Assembly (NCBI RefSeq): GCF_016907275.1
Contig: NZ_JAFBBP010000001.1
Location: 5,508,001 to 5,572,000 of the forward strand
DNA: 64,000 nucleotides
From: Micromonospora luteifusca
GTDB lineage: Bacteria; Actinomycetota; Actinomycetes; Mycobacteriales; Micromonosporaceae
Direction: 5' to 3'
In this document: piece by piece, positions 46,747 to 55,894 of the stretch
Layout of the letters: every line of letters starts with the position of its first letter
Position numbering within the stretch: position 1 is the first letter of the stretch
Program-made: the position numbers and the translations under genes
Notes under the pieces: model-generated
What the model was told of the DNA's origin: nothing
Seen by the model: only the letters and a program-made list of their open reading frames with translations
Databases searched by the model: none

Positions 46747-48417
46747 ATGGCTGATGCACCCTCCGGTACCTGGTCCGCCGACGCACTCGGCGGTGGGGGC
46801 ACGTCGGTCCGGACGGTCACCCTGACGGACCTGCTCCGTGTCCCGCTGCACCGGATCCGGCTGGTGGGGGCGGTCGCCGCCGTCGGCCTCCTCGCCGTCC
46901 TCGGGTACGTCGTCCTCATGCCCAGCGCGGTCACCGCGAGCGCCGTGGTGGCGGTACGCCCGGTCGTCACCGACGCGTTCACCCCCAGCGGCGCCGCCGC
47001 CGACCGGGCGGTGAACATGAACGTGGAGAGCGGCATCGCCACCGGGACCGAGGTCGTGCAACGGCTCGCCGCCGAGGGTGGGGACCCGCGCGAGGTGCGC
47101 GACGCCCTTGAGGTGGAGGTGCCCACCGGCGGGCAGATCCTCCGCTTCTCGTACACCGGTCGCTCGGCCGACGAGGCCGTACGCAACGTCAACCTCGCCG
47201 CGCAGACCTACCTCGACGTGCGCCGGACGATGTACGAGAAGCAGCGGGCCGAGATGTTGAAGCGCTACGACGAGAGCATCGTGGAGGTGGACAAGCAGCG
47301 GGAGATTCTGCAGCGGCGGATCGTGAGCGCGCGGGATGGTTCGCTGGACGCCGCCATTGCCGAATTGGGCGGCACCAACAGTCAGCTCACCCAGTTGAGG
47401 TCGGCGCGGACGGAAATTGCGGCGGTCGACGTCAACCCGGGTTGGATCACGCAGAGCGCGGAAAATGTTCTGGTCTCCTCCGGCCGGCACATCCTGCTCT
47501 ACGTGCTGGCCGGGCTTCTCGGCGGCACGCTGCTGGGCGTGGTGCTGGCGTTCGCCTGGGAGTCGGCCGACCGCCGGGTCCGATCGGTCCACGACGGACG
47601 CGACGTCACCGGCCTGCCGCTGCTCGGCACGGTGCGCGGCGGCCTGACCGCCGGCGGCCTGTTCGGGCGCGGGCTGCTCGGCGGCGGGGGACTCGGTGGC
47701 GGCCTGTTCGGTGGCCGGCGGAAGGTGATGGACGCCGACATCCGGTACGTGGCGATGGCGATCGCCGAGCGGGTTCGTGAGCCGGCCCGGGTGGCGTTGC
47801 TGACCACGCGTGAGGACCCGACCGCCATCACCGCCTCCCTGGCGGTCGCGCTCGCCGCGCCCGGCCGGGACGTCTACGTCGCCGACGACAGCGGCCGCCT
47901 GGAGAGGCTGCGTACCGCGGTGCTGGCGGACCGGGAACACCTGCCCGCAGCGGTCAACTCGGCCCGTCCACTGGTCCCGAAGCCCCGAGGCACCGACGCG
48001 GTCAGCGGCAATGGGGCCACCGGCCAGGTCCCCACCCGCCGACCGTCCCCCTACCCGGTCGGCAGTCGTCCATTGAGGGACCCGGACGCCACCCTGACCC
48101 TGCCGCGAACGAGTCCGGACGCGACCACGAGCGGCCTGGGTACGGCCGGGACCAACGCGGGTGAGGTGCCCGTGGGCGCCGGCGGAGTGCGTTTCGGCAC
48201 GTGGCGGCAGCGCGTCACCACCGGGGTGGTGCTCTTCAACGCGCCACCCTCCGAGGCCGACGAGCGTGGCGTCGCGGTGGCCCGCCAGGGCGCCGCAGTC
48301 GTCGTGGTCGAACAGGACAGGACCCGCCACAGCGACCTGCGCCGCCTCGTGGAGCGGCTTCGTGCGGCTGGCGTCACCCCCCTGGGTTTCGTGCTCACCG
48401 GCCGCGGACGGGGCTGA
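46747..48417 (+). CDS. Wzz-type chain-length protein fused to a P-loop-less tyrosine-kinase-like domain
   Basis: A 556-residue polysaccharide co-polymerase. The first helix is at about 35-56 (LVGAVAAVGLLAVLGYVVLM), followed by an extracellular Wzz domain with a helical, coiled-coil-like section (about 160-215) and a second helix at about 248-268. The cytoplasmic part (about 330-556) aligns by eye with BY-kinases, but where the Walker A should be it reads VALLTTREDPTAITASLAVA, without the GKT/S, and the following strand VYVADDSGRLERL replaces the DxD strand. It is split by a Pro-rich insert (about 395-470). It probably regulates chain length without kinase activity. ATG at 46747. wzy follows after 2 bp. 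Confidence 0.85.
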   Translation: MADAPSGTWSADALGGGGTSVRTVTLTDLLRVPLHRIRLVGAVAAVGLLAVLGYVVLMPSAVTASAVVAVRPVVTDAFTPSGAAADRAVNMNVESGIATGTEVVQRLAAEGGDPREVRDALEVEVPTGGQILRFSYTGRSADEAVRNVNLAAQTYLDVRRTMYEKQRAEMLKRYDESIVEVDKQREILQRRIVSARDGSLDAAIAELGGTNSQLTQLRSARTEIAAVDVNPGWITQSAENVLVSSGRHILLYVLAGLLGGTLLGVVLAFAWESADRRVRSVHDGRDVTGLPLLGTVRGGLTAGGLFGRGLLGGGGLGGGLFGGRRKVMDADIRYVAMAIAERVREPARVALLTTREDPTAITASLAVALAAPGRDVYVADDSGRLERLRTAVLADREHLPAAVNSARPLVPKPRGTDAVSGNGATGQVPTRRPSPYPVGSRPLRDPDATLTLPRTSPDATTSGLGTAGTNAGEVPVGAGGVRFGTWRQRVTTGVVLFNAPPSEADERGVAVARQGAAVVVVEQDRTRHSDLRRLVERLRAAGVTPLGFVLTGRGRG

Positions 48418-48419
48418 CG

Positions 48420-49769
48420 GTGCCTGTCACCCTCGCCCTGGCGGCCAGCGAGCCGGAGGGGGAGGGCCCGTCGGCCATCGCGACGCCGCTGCCACCGCGG
48501 CTGCCCCGTTGGCCGCTGCTGATCATGTTCGGTCTGGTCCCGCTGTGGTGGTTGGCCGGCGCGTTCTACCTGGTCTGGCCTCTGTGCGGCGCGTTGCTGC
48601 TGGCGTTGCTGATCGTCCGGGGGCGGGTGCCGCTGCCTCCGGCCACCGGCGTCTGGCTGCTGTTTCTGGCGCTGGTGCTCCTCAGTGCCACCCAACTACC
48701 CTCATCAGTCTCGCTGCTCCCCTTCGGCCTGCGGCTGGGCTACTACGTCACCGCCCTCGTGGTCGGCGGGTACGTGTACGTATATGCCAGGGAGCGAGCC
48801 GACCCGGCGGCGGCGCTCGTGCCGATCTGCGCGTTCTGGTTCGGTCTGGTGCTGCTGGGCTGGCTCGGCGTGCTGGCGCCGCGATTCGCGCTGAGCACCC
48901 CGATGGAGATGTTGCTGCCCGCCGGCCTGGCCGACCACCCGTACACGCAGGATCTGGTCCACATCAGGGCCGCCGAGTACAGCGAACTGTCGCTCGACCC
49001 GATCTTCCGTCCGGCGGCGCCGTTCCCGTACACCAACAACTACGGCAGCGCGTACGCGATGACGTTGCCCTGCGTCGTGGCGTACACCATGTTGCGCCGC
49101 CGCGGATTCCTCCGTTGGGCGCTGCTCGTGTCGCTGCCGCTGTCGCTGGCACCGACCTTCCTCACCCTGAACCGGGTCATGTTCGTGAGCCTCGGGGTGG
49201 GCCTGGGCGTGCTCGGCGTGCGGGCCGCGCTGCGGGGAAACGTCCGGGTGGGCGCCTCCGTCGTCGGGGTCCTGGTCATCGGCGGGCTCACCGCTCTGTT
49301 GATCCCGGTCGGTGAGTTGATCAACAAGCGGGTCCAGTCGAGCGACACGAACACCGACCGACTCTCCCTCTACGTCGAGGTCATCCGCCGTATCGGGGAT
49401 TCGCCGTGGCTCGGTTACGGCGCGCCCGTCACCGTGGACACGGTCACGGCGCAGGTGCCCGTCGGCACCCAGGGGCAGCTCTGGATGGTGATGTTCAGCC
49501 ACGGCATACCGGCGTTGCTCTGCTTCCTCGCCTGGTTCGTGATCGTCGTGCTGAAAAGCGCGCGGGCCCGCTCGGCACCCGGGCAGTGGCTGGCGGTGGT
49601 CCCGGTGATCTGTCTGGTGCAGATCCCGTTCTACGGCATGGCCGACCCCACCATCACGATCGCCTTCTTCGGGGTCGCCGTCGCGATGGCGCTCGCCGAG
49701 CGGGAAGCCGGCCCTCGGCACCCCGACCGGGCGCACCCCGCTCGCCTGCGAAGGGCCGTTGCGGGATGA
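48420..49769 (+). CDS. O-antigen-ligase/Wzy-like polysaccharide polymerase
   Basis: A 449-residue protein with about eleven helices and a large outer loop (about 155-215; PYTQDLVHIRAAEYSELSLD). The second conserved block is FLTLNRVMFVSLGVGLGVLG, then SSDTNTDRLSLYVEVIRRIGDSPWLGYGAP, typical of the Wzy_C/WaaL family. It would polymerise lipid-linked repeat units outside the membrane. GTG at 48420 follows the Wzz stop by two bases. It overlaps the flippase gene by four bases (ATGA). Confidence 0.85.
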   Translation: MPVTLALAASEPEGEGPSAIATPLPPRLPRWPLLIMFGLVPLWWLAGAFYLVWPLCGALLLALLIVRGRVPLPPATGVWLLFLALVLLSATQLPSSVSLLPFGLRLGYYVTALVVGGYVYVYARERADPAAALVPICAFWFGLVLLGWLGVLAPRFALSTPMEMLLPAGLADHPYTQDLVHIRAAEYSELSLDPIFRPAAPFPYTNNYGSAYAMTLPCVVAYTMLRRRGFLRWALLVSLPLSLAPTFLTLNRVMFVSLGVGLGVLGVRAALRGNVRVGASVVGVLVIGGLTALLIPVGELINKRVQSSDTNTDRLSLYVEVIRRIGDSPWLGYGAPVTVDTVTAQVPVGTQGQLWMVMFSHGIPALLCFLAWFVIVVLKSARARSAPGQWLAVVPVICLVQIPFYGMADPTITIAFFGVAVAMALAEREAGPRHPDRAHPARLRRAVAG

Positions 49770-51361
49770 CGGTCGGCACCCACTCGGCCGTCTGCCCCGG
49801 TCCCGACGAGCCTCCCGTCGACGCCACGACCGCGGCGCGGCGCGGCGTCCGTACGGGGCTCGCCGGTCTCGCCGGAGCCGCCGCCAACGGTCTCTTCGGC
49901 TTTCTGCTGGTGGTCGTCATCACCCGCGGCTACGGCACGGTCGGCTCGGGGGCGTTCTTCACCGCTGTCGGCATCGTCACGGTCACCGCCGCTGTGTGCG
50001 CCCTGGGTGCTGAGACCGCCCTGATCTGGATGCTGCCTCGCCGACGCCTCGGCATGCGGGGCGATGCCGCCCGGGTGCTTCCGGTGGCCCTGCTGCCGCC
50101 GCTCGTGGCCGCGGTCGTCGTCGGCCTCCTCGGGGTTTTCGCTGCGGGTGCGCTCGGGCCCCGACTGTTGGACGCGGGCGATGGCGGTACGTCCCTGATC
50201 GCGGCCAGCTTCGCGGCGGTGCCGCTGGTGGTGGCGATGACACTCCTGCTCGCCGTGGTGCGCTGCGTCCGACCGATTCTGGCGTACGTCGGCGTGCAGT
50301 CCGTCCTCGTGCCGGTCGCCCGACCGGTGCTGGTCGGGGTGGCGGCCGTTGCCGGCGGGGGAGTGCTGGTCGGTCTGACCGGTTGGCTGCTCCCGGCGGC
50401 GTTCGCCGTTCTGGTCTGCCTGGCATTGGTGGTGGGTCCGCTCGGCGTCGGCCGGGGTGCGGCCCTGCGACCCGAGCGGGCCGACTGGTCGGCGTTCTGG
50501 AGGTTCGCGCTGCCCCGCGCCGCGTCCGCCGCGATCGACGCCAGCGCCGTGTGGGTGGGCGTCCTGCTCACCTCGGTGCTTGCCGGGCAGGCCGACGCTG
50601 GCGTCTTCGGCGCGGTCGGTCGCTACATCCTGGCCGGACAGTTGGCCATGCAGGGGCTGCGGGTCGCGGTGTCGCCGCAGTTGTCGCGGCTGCTGGGGCG
50701 CGGCGAGCGGGCCGCCGCCGCGGCGGTGCACCGGCAACTGACCAGCTGGGCGGTGGTGCTGTCGTGGCCGGTCTACCTGCTGCTTGCGGTGTTCGGGCTG
50801 GGGTTCCTTGAGCTCTTCGGGCCCGAGTTCACCTCCGGCGCCACCGCCGTGACCGTGCTCGCCCTGGCCATGCTTGTCAACACCGGTGTGGGAAACGTGC
50901 AGAGCCTGCTGCTGATGGGCGGTCGCAGCGGCCTGCACCTGACCGCGACGGTGATCGGGCTGCTGGTCACCGTCTCCCTCGGCCTGTGGCTGATCCCGGG
51001 GCACGGTGTGACCGGCGCGGCCGTCGCCTGGGCGGCCGGCATCGTCACCGAGAACCTGAGCGCGTTCGGCTGCGCCCGGGCGGTGCTGGGGCAGCCGCTG
51101 GTCGACGTGGCGCTGCTGCGCGCGGCGGCTGGGGTGGTCGTCGGGGTGGGAGCGGCGGCCCTGGCCGGCGTGCTCGCGGGCGGCCGGGGGATCCCGGGCC
51201 TGGTGGTGGCGTTGAGCGTGCTGGCTGCCGGCTGCGTCGGCTTGTCGACGATGTCCGACGTGCGGCGGTTCATCCGGGTGACGATGAGGCAACTCCGTGG
51301 CGAGATCGAGGCGGAATCGGCAGCAGCCGGTGCCACCTCCGCGTCGCCGAAGGGCAGGTGA
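49766..51361 (+). CDS. Wzx-like polysaccharide flippase (MOP superfamily)
   Basis: A 531-residue protein with about fourteen hydrophobic helices and the start typical of Wzx/RfbX: GLAGLAGAAANGLFGFLLVVVITRGYGTVGSGAFFTAVG. It moves undecaprenyl-linked repeat units across the membrane. There is a charged C-terminal tail of about 35 residues. ATG at 49766 overlaps the polymerase stop. It is followed within 6 bp by the sulfotransferase gene, all in one operon. Confidence 0.87.
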   Translation: MTVGTHSAVCPGPDEPPVDATTAARRGVRTGLAGLAGAAANGLFGFLLVVVITRGYGTVGSGAFFTAVGIVTVTAAVCALGAETALIWMLPRRRLGMRGDAARVLPVALLPPLVAAVVVGLLGVFAAGALGPRLLDAGDGGTSLIAASFAAVPLVVAMTLLLAVVRCVRPILAYVGVQSVLVPVARPVLVGVAAVAGGGVLVGLTGWLLPAAFAVLVCLALVVGPLGVGRGAALRPERADWSAFWRFALPRAASAAIDASAVWVGVLLTSVLAGQADAGVFGAVGRYILAGQLAMQGLRVAVSPQLSRLLGRGERAAAAAVHRQLTSWAVVLSWPVYLLLAVFGLGFLELFGPEFTSGATAVTVLALAMLVNTGVGNVQSLLLMGGRSGLHLTATVIGLLVTVSLGLWLIPGHGVTGAAVAWAAGIVTENLSAFGCARAVLGQPLVDVALLRAAAGVVVGVGAAALAGVLAGGRGIPGLVVALSVLAAGCVGLSTMSDVRRFIRVTMRQLRGEIEAESAAAGATSASPKGR

Positions 51362-51367
51362 GGAGCG

Positions 51368-52270
51368 GTGTCGTCCATCCGCGACCGGGTGAAGCAGATC
51401 GTGCCGAGCCAGGTGACCAACCGGGTGAAGGACTCCCTGGTCGGTTACGGCGTACGCACCAGCGGTCGGCGGCCGTTGCCGGACTTTCTCATCATCGGCA
51501 CCAAGCGGGGCGGCACCACCTCACTGTGGAACTACCTGATCCAGCACCCGCTGGTGCCGCGCCTCTTTCCCGCCTGGAACACCAAGGCCTCGCACTACTT
51601 CGAGCAGAACTGGCACCGGGGCGAGGCCTGGTACCGCTCGCACTTCCCGACGTCGCGGCAGCGGGCGACGTTGCAGCGCCGGCACGGTGGCCCGGTACGG
51701 GTGGGTGAGGCCGCTCCGCTCTACATGTTCCACCCCCTCGCCGCGCAGCGGGTCGCCGCGCTGATGCCCACGGTGCGGCTGATCGTGCTGCTGCGGGACC
51801 CGGTGGAGCGGGCGTACTCGCACTGGAAGGAGCGGTGGACGCACGGCGTCGAGCCGCTGGACTTCGCCGACGCGCTGGCCGCCGAGGAGGAGCGGACGGC
51901 GGGGGAGCGGGAGCGACTGATCGTCGAGCCGGAGGCCTTCAGCGAGCCCTACGACTGGTACACCTACCGTGCTCGGGGGCGCTACCTGGAGCACCTGGAG
52001 CCGTGGCTGGACCGGTTCGACCGCGAGCAGATCCTGTTCCTCCCCAGCGAGGACCTCTACCGCGACACCCGTGGCACCTACCGCAGGACGGTGGACTTCC
52101 TGGGGTTGCCCGCGCACGACCTGCCCGCCTTCAAGGTCTACAACGATCGCCGCTCGGCGCCACTGGATCCGCGGGTTCGAGCGGAGCTGACCGAGTACTA
52201 CCGACCGCACAACGAGGCCCTACGGCAGCGGCTGGGGTTGGACCTCGACCGGCCGGAGCGGACGCCATGA
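51368..52270 (+). CDS. Sulfotransferase (PAPS-dependent, P-loop type)
   Basis: A 300-residue cytosolic enzyme. The 5'-phosphosulfate loop is FLIIGTKRGGTTSLWNYL (about 40-57), and the 3'-phosphate motif is RLIVLLRDPVERAYSHW (about 137-153). Others: WNTKASHYFEQNW early and VYNDRRSAPLDPRVRAEL near the end. It transfers sulfate from PAPS to a hydroxyl, most likely on a sugar of the polymer or its lipid-linked unit; the acceptor is inference from the locus. GTG at 51368 has GGTGAGGAG upstream. Confidence 0.9.
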   Translation: MSSIRDRVKQIVPSQVTNRVKDSLVGYGVRTSGRRPLPDFLIIGTKRGGTTSLWNYLIQHPLVPRLFPAWNTKASHYFEQNWHRGEAWYRSHFPTSRQRATLQRRHGGPVRVGEAAPLYMFHPLAAQRVAALMPTVRLIVLLRDPVERAYSHWKERWTHGVEPLDFADALAAEEERTAGERERLIVEPEAFSEPYDWYTYRARGRYLEHLEPWLDRFDREQILFLPSEDLYRDTRGTYRRTVDFLGLPAHDLPAFKVYNDRRSAPLDPRVRAELTEYYRPHNEALRQRLGLDLDRPERTP

Positions 52271-53529
52271 CGGCCGGGGTCGCCGTCTCCAGTGATCCTC
52301 GTTCTCGTGCCGACGGACTGGGCTGGGTCACCCGGGCGGTGTTCGGCGACGAGCGCATCGCACTCACCGTGAACGGTCCACCGCCGCCCGGGCACCGCGC
52401 CGCCGCCCGGTACGCGATCGTCCCGTCGCTAACTCGGGCACGGTTCCTGCTGCCGCTCGGCGCGCCAAGCGCCACGGCTGCCTCGCTGCTGGCGTACAAC
52501 GCGTTGCGCCCGTGGAAAGTGCGGGCGGTGCGGGCCGCGCTGGGTGTGCTGGCCCGGGTCGGCGCGATGGACCTGGTGCCGTTCCCCCGGCTCACCGTGT
52601 CGCTACCCGACGAGGTCGCGGCCGACGAGGTGCTGCTGGCCGGGCAGTTGGGCACCGCGCTCGGCGGGCCCGTGGTCTACGCGGCCTGCGGGGTTCGCCC
52701 GCCGGATTCGAACCACAAGCCGACGCTGCAACTGTTCGCGCCCGACGGTCGCGCCCTCGGGTACGCGAAGATCGGCTGGAACGGTGCCACCCGGGCACTG
52801 GTGACGGCCGAGGCGGCGGCCCTGCGCGAGCTGGCTGCGGCGACCCGAACGCCGGACCACCCGGCGACACCCCGGCTTCTCGCCGAGACGGCCGCCAGCG
52901 GGCAGACGGTCGCGCTTGTCGAACCGCTGCCGCCGGCCGTGCGGGGGGTGGCGGCCGGCGCACCCCCGCGAATCGCCGCGTTGTTGGCGGTCGCCCGCCG
53001 GGGCAGCCCTCCGGAGCCACCGCGACCGCTGGCCGGGTCGCCGTTCCTGCTCCGGCTCACCGTCGAGGCGGAGCGCGCCGCGGCCGGCGCACCGGTTGGC
53101 GCTCGGGCGGTCGCCGCCGTCGCCGCGTTGGCGCGCCGGCACGGTGGCACCGCCGTTGAGTTCGGGCACTGGCACGGCGACTGGGTGCCCTGGAACCTGG
53201 GCGTGCACGCCGGCCGCCTGGTGGCCTGGGACTGGGAGCACAGTGGGCCGGGCGTTCCGCTCGGCTTCGATCTGGCCCACGACGCGTTCCAGCGGGCCCT
53301 GGTTTTCCGGGGCGCGCCAGCCGCCGCCGCGGCCCTGGCCGTCGACGCCCACCTTGACCGGTACGGCGCGGAGCTGGGGCTTGGGCCGGCGGCCCGAGGT
53401 TTGGTGGCGGACGCCTACCTGCTGGAGATGTGGCTGCGCGTCTGGCGGCTCGCCGATGCCGGCGCGGGCTGGAACGTCGCGCTGCACCCCGCCCTGCTGG
53501 ACGTCATCGAGAAACGAACCAGCGACTGA
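52267..53529 (+). CDS. Aminoglycoside-phosphotransferase-fold (APH) protein in polysaccharide locus
   Basis: A 420-residue protein. The N-terminal 170 residues are variable. The C-terminal half has the kinase-like HGDWVPWNLG (about 303-312, catalytic Asp and Asn) and VAWDWEHSG (metal-binding Asp) of the APH/choline kinase family. A Lys in LGYAKIGWNG could be the ATP-binding Lys. It may phosphorylate a sugar or activated precursor. ATG at 52267 overlaps the sulfotransferase stop by four bases, so it is expected to act with it. It is not a resistance gene by context. Confidence 0.82.
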   Translation: MTAGVAVSSDPRSRADGLGWVTRAVFGDERIALTVNGPPPPGHRAAARYAIVPSLTRARFLLPLGAPSATAASLLAYNALRPWKVRAVRAALGVLARVGAMDLVPFPRLTVSLPDEVAADEVLLAGQLGTALGGPVVYAACGVRPPDSNHKPTLQLFAPDGRALGYAKIGWNGATRALVTAEAAALRELAAATRTPDHPATPRLLAETAASGQTVALVEPLPPAVRGVAAGAPPRIAALLAVARRGSPPEPPRPLAGSPFLLRLTVEAERAAAGAPVGARAVAAVAALARRHGGTAVEFGHWHGDWVPWNLGVHAGRLVAWDWEHSGPGVPLGFDLAHDAFQRALVFRGAPAAAAALAVDAHLDRYGAELGLGPAARGLVADAYLLEMWLRVWRLADAGAGWNVALHPALLDVIEKRTSD

Positions 53530-53751
53530 TCCTTCGAGGTCGGTAAATGTCCTGATCCATCATCGACTTCGACGATGAGAAAGAAATTCCACGCCATGGT
53601 GATCATTGATGTGGGTGATCGTGTCCGTCTGCCCGGTGCTCCCACCTGCGGATCCATATGTCCGTCGATCGCTCTGTTCACCGACTGGGGACGTGTGATC
53701 TGCTGGTGCATGGCTGCCACCGAAAATCCAAGCGCACGTGTGGGGAGTCGC

Positions 53752-54234
53752 GTGGACACGACAATCGAGAATGCCAACGATCCCGGGGTTTTGCTCCTGG
53801 TGGGCTCCAGTGGCGGGCACCTGGCCCAACTGCTCGCGCTGCGTCCGTGGTACGAAAGCTGGCGGCGTTGCTGGATCACCTTCGACACACCCGAGGCGGT
53901 CTCGCAGCTCGTCGGCGAGGACGTCGTCCCGGCGCACCATCCGACCACCCGCAACGTGCCGAACCTGCTGCGCAACACCGTCCTCGCCTGGCGGGTGCTG
54001 CGGTCGCGTCGGGTCGCCGCGGTGGTTACCACCGGGGCCGGAGTGGCCGTCCCGTTCGTGCTGCTGGCCCGGCTCTGGCGCGTCCCCACCGTCTACATCG
54101 AGGTGTACGACCGCATCGACACCGCGACCGTGACGGCCCGGCTGTGTCGGCCGTTCCTCTCCGCGATGCTGGTGCAGTGGGATGAGCAGCGGCGGCAGTA
54201 CCCGGAGGCCACCGTCGTGGGGACCCTGTTGTGA
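53752..54234 (+). CDS. Alg14-like glycosyltransferase subunit (PssD/EpsF type)
   Basis: A 160-residue protein corresponding to the N-terminal half of a GT28/GT1 transferase: LLLVGSSGGHLAQLLALRPWY is the Alg14 signature, then VVTTGAGVAVPFVLLARLW and TVYIEVYDRIDT. Alg14-type proteins recruit the catalytic Alg13 half, encoded next. GTG at 53752 is chosen with GGGGAG upstream; upstream in-frame sequence is not family-like. A 222-bp gap separates it from the APH gene. Confidence 0.87.
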   Translation: MDTTIENANDPGVLLLVGSSGGHLAQLLALRPWYESWRRCWITFDTPEAVSQLVGEDVVPAHHPTTRNVPNLLRNTVLAWRVLRSRRVAAVVTTGAGVAVPFVLLARLWRVPTVYIEVYDRIDTATVTARLCRPFLSAMLVQWDEQRRQYPEATVVGTLL

Positions 54235-54923
54235 GCGCCGAGAACATCGGCAACGTCCCCGCGCACCGGGTCGCCGCGGGTCGACCCCGCCCGGCACCCA
54301 GCACCGGGTCGTTCCGACCGCGCCACTCCGGTGATCTCGCCCGGGCCCGGGTGCTGGTCGCCGTCGGCACCGACACGCACCCCTTCGACCGCCTGATCCG
54401 CTGGCTGGAGGAGTGGCACCACGGTGTGGACGAGGACGTCGGGCTGACCGTCCAGCACGGGCACACCCGCGCACCCGCGGTCCCCGGGGCGGTGACCTTC
54501 CTCGGCCACGGCGAACTCCAGGCCGCGATGGCCGAGGCCGACCTGGTGGTCTGCCACGCCGGGCCCGCCACCATTCTGGAGGCCCGTAGGCAGGGTCATC
54601 TGCCGATCGTCACCCCCCGGGACCCGGCCCGAGGCGAGCACGTCGACGACCACCAGTTGCTCTTCGCCCGTCGCCTGGGCGCAGCCGGCATGGTGGCGCT
54701 GGCCGAGACCCGCGAGGCGGTGATCGGGGCGCTCACCGAGGGGCTCGCCGATCCGTTCCGGTTCACCGTCGCGGCCGACCCGGTTGCGGCCACGACACGC
54801 CGGGCGGCGGTCGAGCAGGTCGGGCGAATCGTGGAGGAGTTGGTGGTCGCGTCGGCCAGACGGCGGCAGGGCGCGAGATGGTGGTCGTGGCTTCTACCGG
54901 ACCGGCACGGGGAGCGGCGATGA
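54231..54923 (+). CDS. Alg13-like catalytic glycosyltransferase subunit (PssE type)
   Basis: A 230-residue protein: a variable N-terminus of about 38 residues, then a GT28 C-terminal domain with VLVAVGTDTHPFDRLIRWLEEW, VTFLGHGELQAAMAEADLVVCHAGPATILEARRQG and TPRDPARGEHVDDHQLLFA, which binds the UDP-sugar. With the Alg14-like protein it makes one split glycosyltransferase, probably using UDP-GlcNAc, UDP-GlcA or a related donor. It overlaps by four bases (GTGA) with the upstream gene and by four (ATGA) with the next. Confidence 0.88.
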   Translation: MSAENIGNVPAHRVAAGRPRPAPSTGSFRPRHSGDLARARVLVAVGTDTHPFDRLIRWLEEWHHGVDEDVGLTVQHGHTRAPAVPGAVTFLGHGELQAAMAEADLVVCHAGPATILEARRQGHLPIVTPRDPARGEHVDDHQLLFARRLGAAGMVALAETREAVIGALTEGLADPFRFTVAADPVAATTRRAAVEQVGRIVEELVVASARRRQGARWWSWLLPDRHGERR

Positions 54924-55840
54924 CCGGACACCCGAGCGTGAGCACGGTCGTGCCCACCCGCGACCGTCCGGAGCTGCTCCGAGCCGCGGTGCGCGCCATC
55001 CTCGACCAGGACTATCCCGGCCCCGTCGAGGTGGTGGTGGTCCACGACCAGTCGGAACCGGATCAGTCGCTGACGCAGCTGTCTCGCCTGGACCGCCAGG
55101 TCCGAGTGATCCCCAACCAGCGGACCCCGGGCCTGGCGGGTGCGCGCAACTCCGGGACCCTCGCCGCCGTCGGGGAGTTCGTCGCGTTCTGCGACGACGA
55201 CGACGAGTGGCTGCCCGGCAAGCTGCGGGCCCAGATCGACGCGCTCGCCGCTGCCCCCGACGCACAGTTGATCAGCTGTGGCATCCGGGTCAGCTACGAC
55301 GGAAAGACCGTCGACCGGGTGCTGGCCAGCGATTCGGTCACCCTCGCCGACCTGCTGCGGGACCGGATGACCGAGCTGCACCCGTCGACGTTCCTGATCC
55401 GCGCCGCCGCGCTGCGCGCCGGGTTCGGACTGGTCGACGAGGAGATCCCCGGCAGCTACGCGGAGGACTACGAGTTTCTGCTCCGCGCGGCGCGCAGCGC
55501 GCCGCTGGTCAACCTGTGCACGCCGTACGTGCTGGTGCGCTGGCACCGACGGTCCTACTTCGCGCAGCGCTGGGACACCATCTCCGAGGCGTTGCAGTGG
55601 CTCCTGGAGCGCTACCCCGAGTTCGGGACCCAACCAGCCGGCGCGGCGCGGGTCTCGGGGCAGATCGCCTTCGCCCGCGCCGCTTGCGGCGACCGGCGGG
55701 CGGCCATGCGCTGGGCTCGGCACGCCCTCCGACGCAACCCGCGCGAGCCGCGGGCGTACCTCGCTCTCGCGGTGGCCGGGAGGGTGCTCCGCGCCGACAC
55801 GGTGCTGCGCACGCTGCACCGCCGTGGCCGGGGCATCTGA
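54920..55840 (+). CDS. GT2-family glycosyltransferase
   Basis: A 306-residue enzyme with a GT-A fold. The start VSTVVPTRDRPELLRAAVRA and the nucleotide-sugar metal site FCDDDDEWLPGKL (about 92-104) are clear; AEDYEFLLRAAR holds the acidic catalytic residue. The C-terminal 70 residues are helical, with repeated Ala/Arg, and may dock to the membrane. ATG at 54920 follows GGGGAGCGG and overlaps the Alg13-like stop. Confidence 0.9.
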   Translation: MTGHPSVSTVVPTRDRPELLRAAVRAILDQDYPGPVEVVVVHDQSEPDQSLTQLSRLDRQVRVIPNQRTPGLAGARNSGTLAAVGEFVAFCDDDDEWLPGKLRAQIDALAAAPDAQLISCGIRVSYDGKTVDRVLASDSVTLADLLRDRMTELHPSTFLIRAAALRAGFGLVDEEIPGSYAEDYEFLLRAARSAPLVNLCTPYVLVRWHRRSYFAQRWDTISEALQWLLERYPEFGTQPAGAARVSGQIAFARAACGDRRAAMRWARHALRRNPREPRAYLALAVAGRVLRADTVLRTLHRRGRGI

Positions 55841-55894
55841 CCGAGGCAACTCCTGCGTCATCGACGTCATCAGCAGACCGGAGGACACGCACCC

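Noticed and set aside
52267..53529. Aminoglycoside resistance gene
   Set aside because: The APH-like motifs are real, but the variable N-terminus and four-base coupling to a sulfotransferase within a polysaccharide operon argue for a biosynthetic role.
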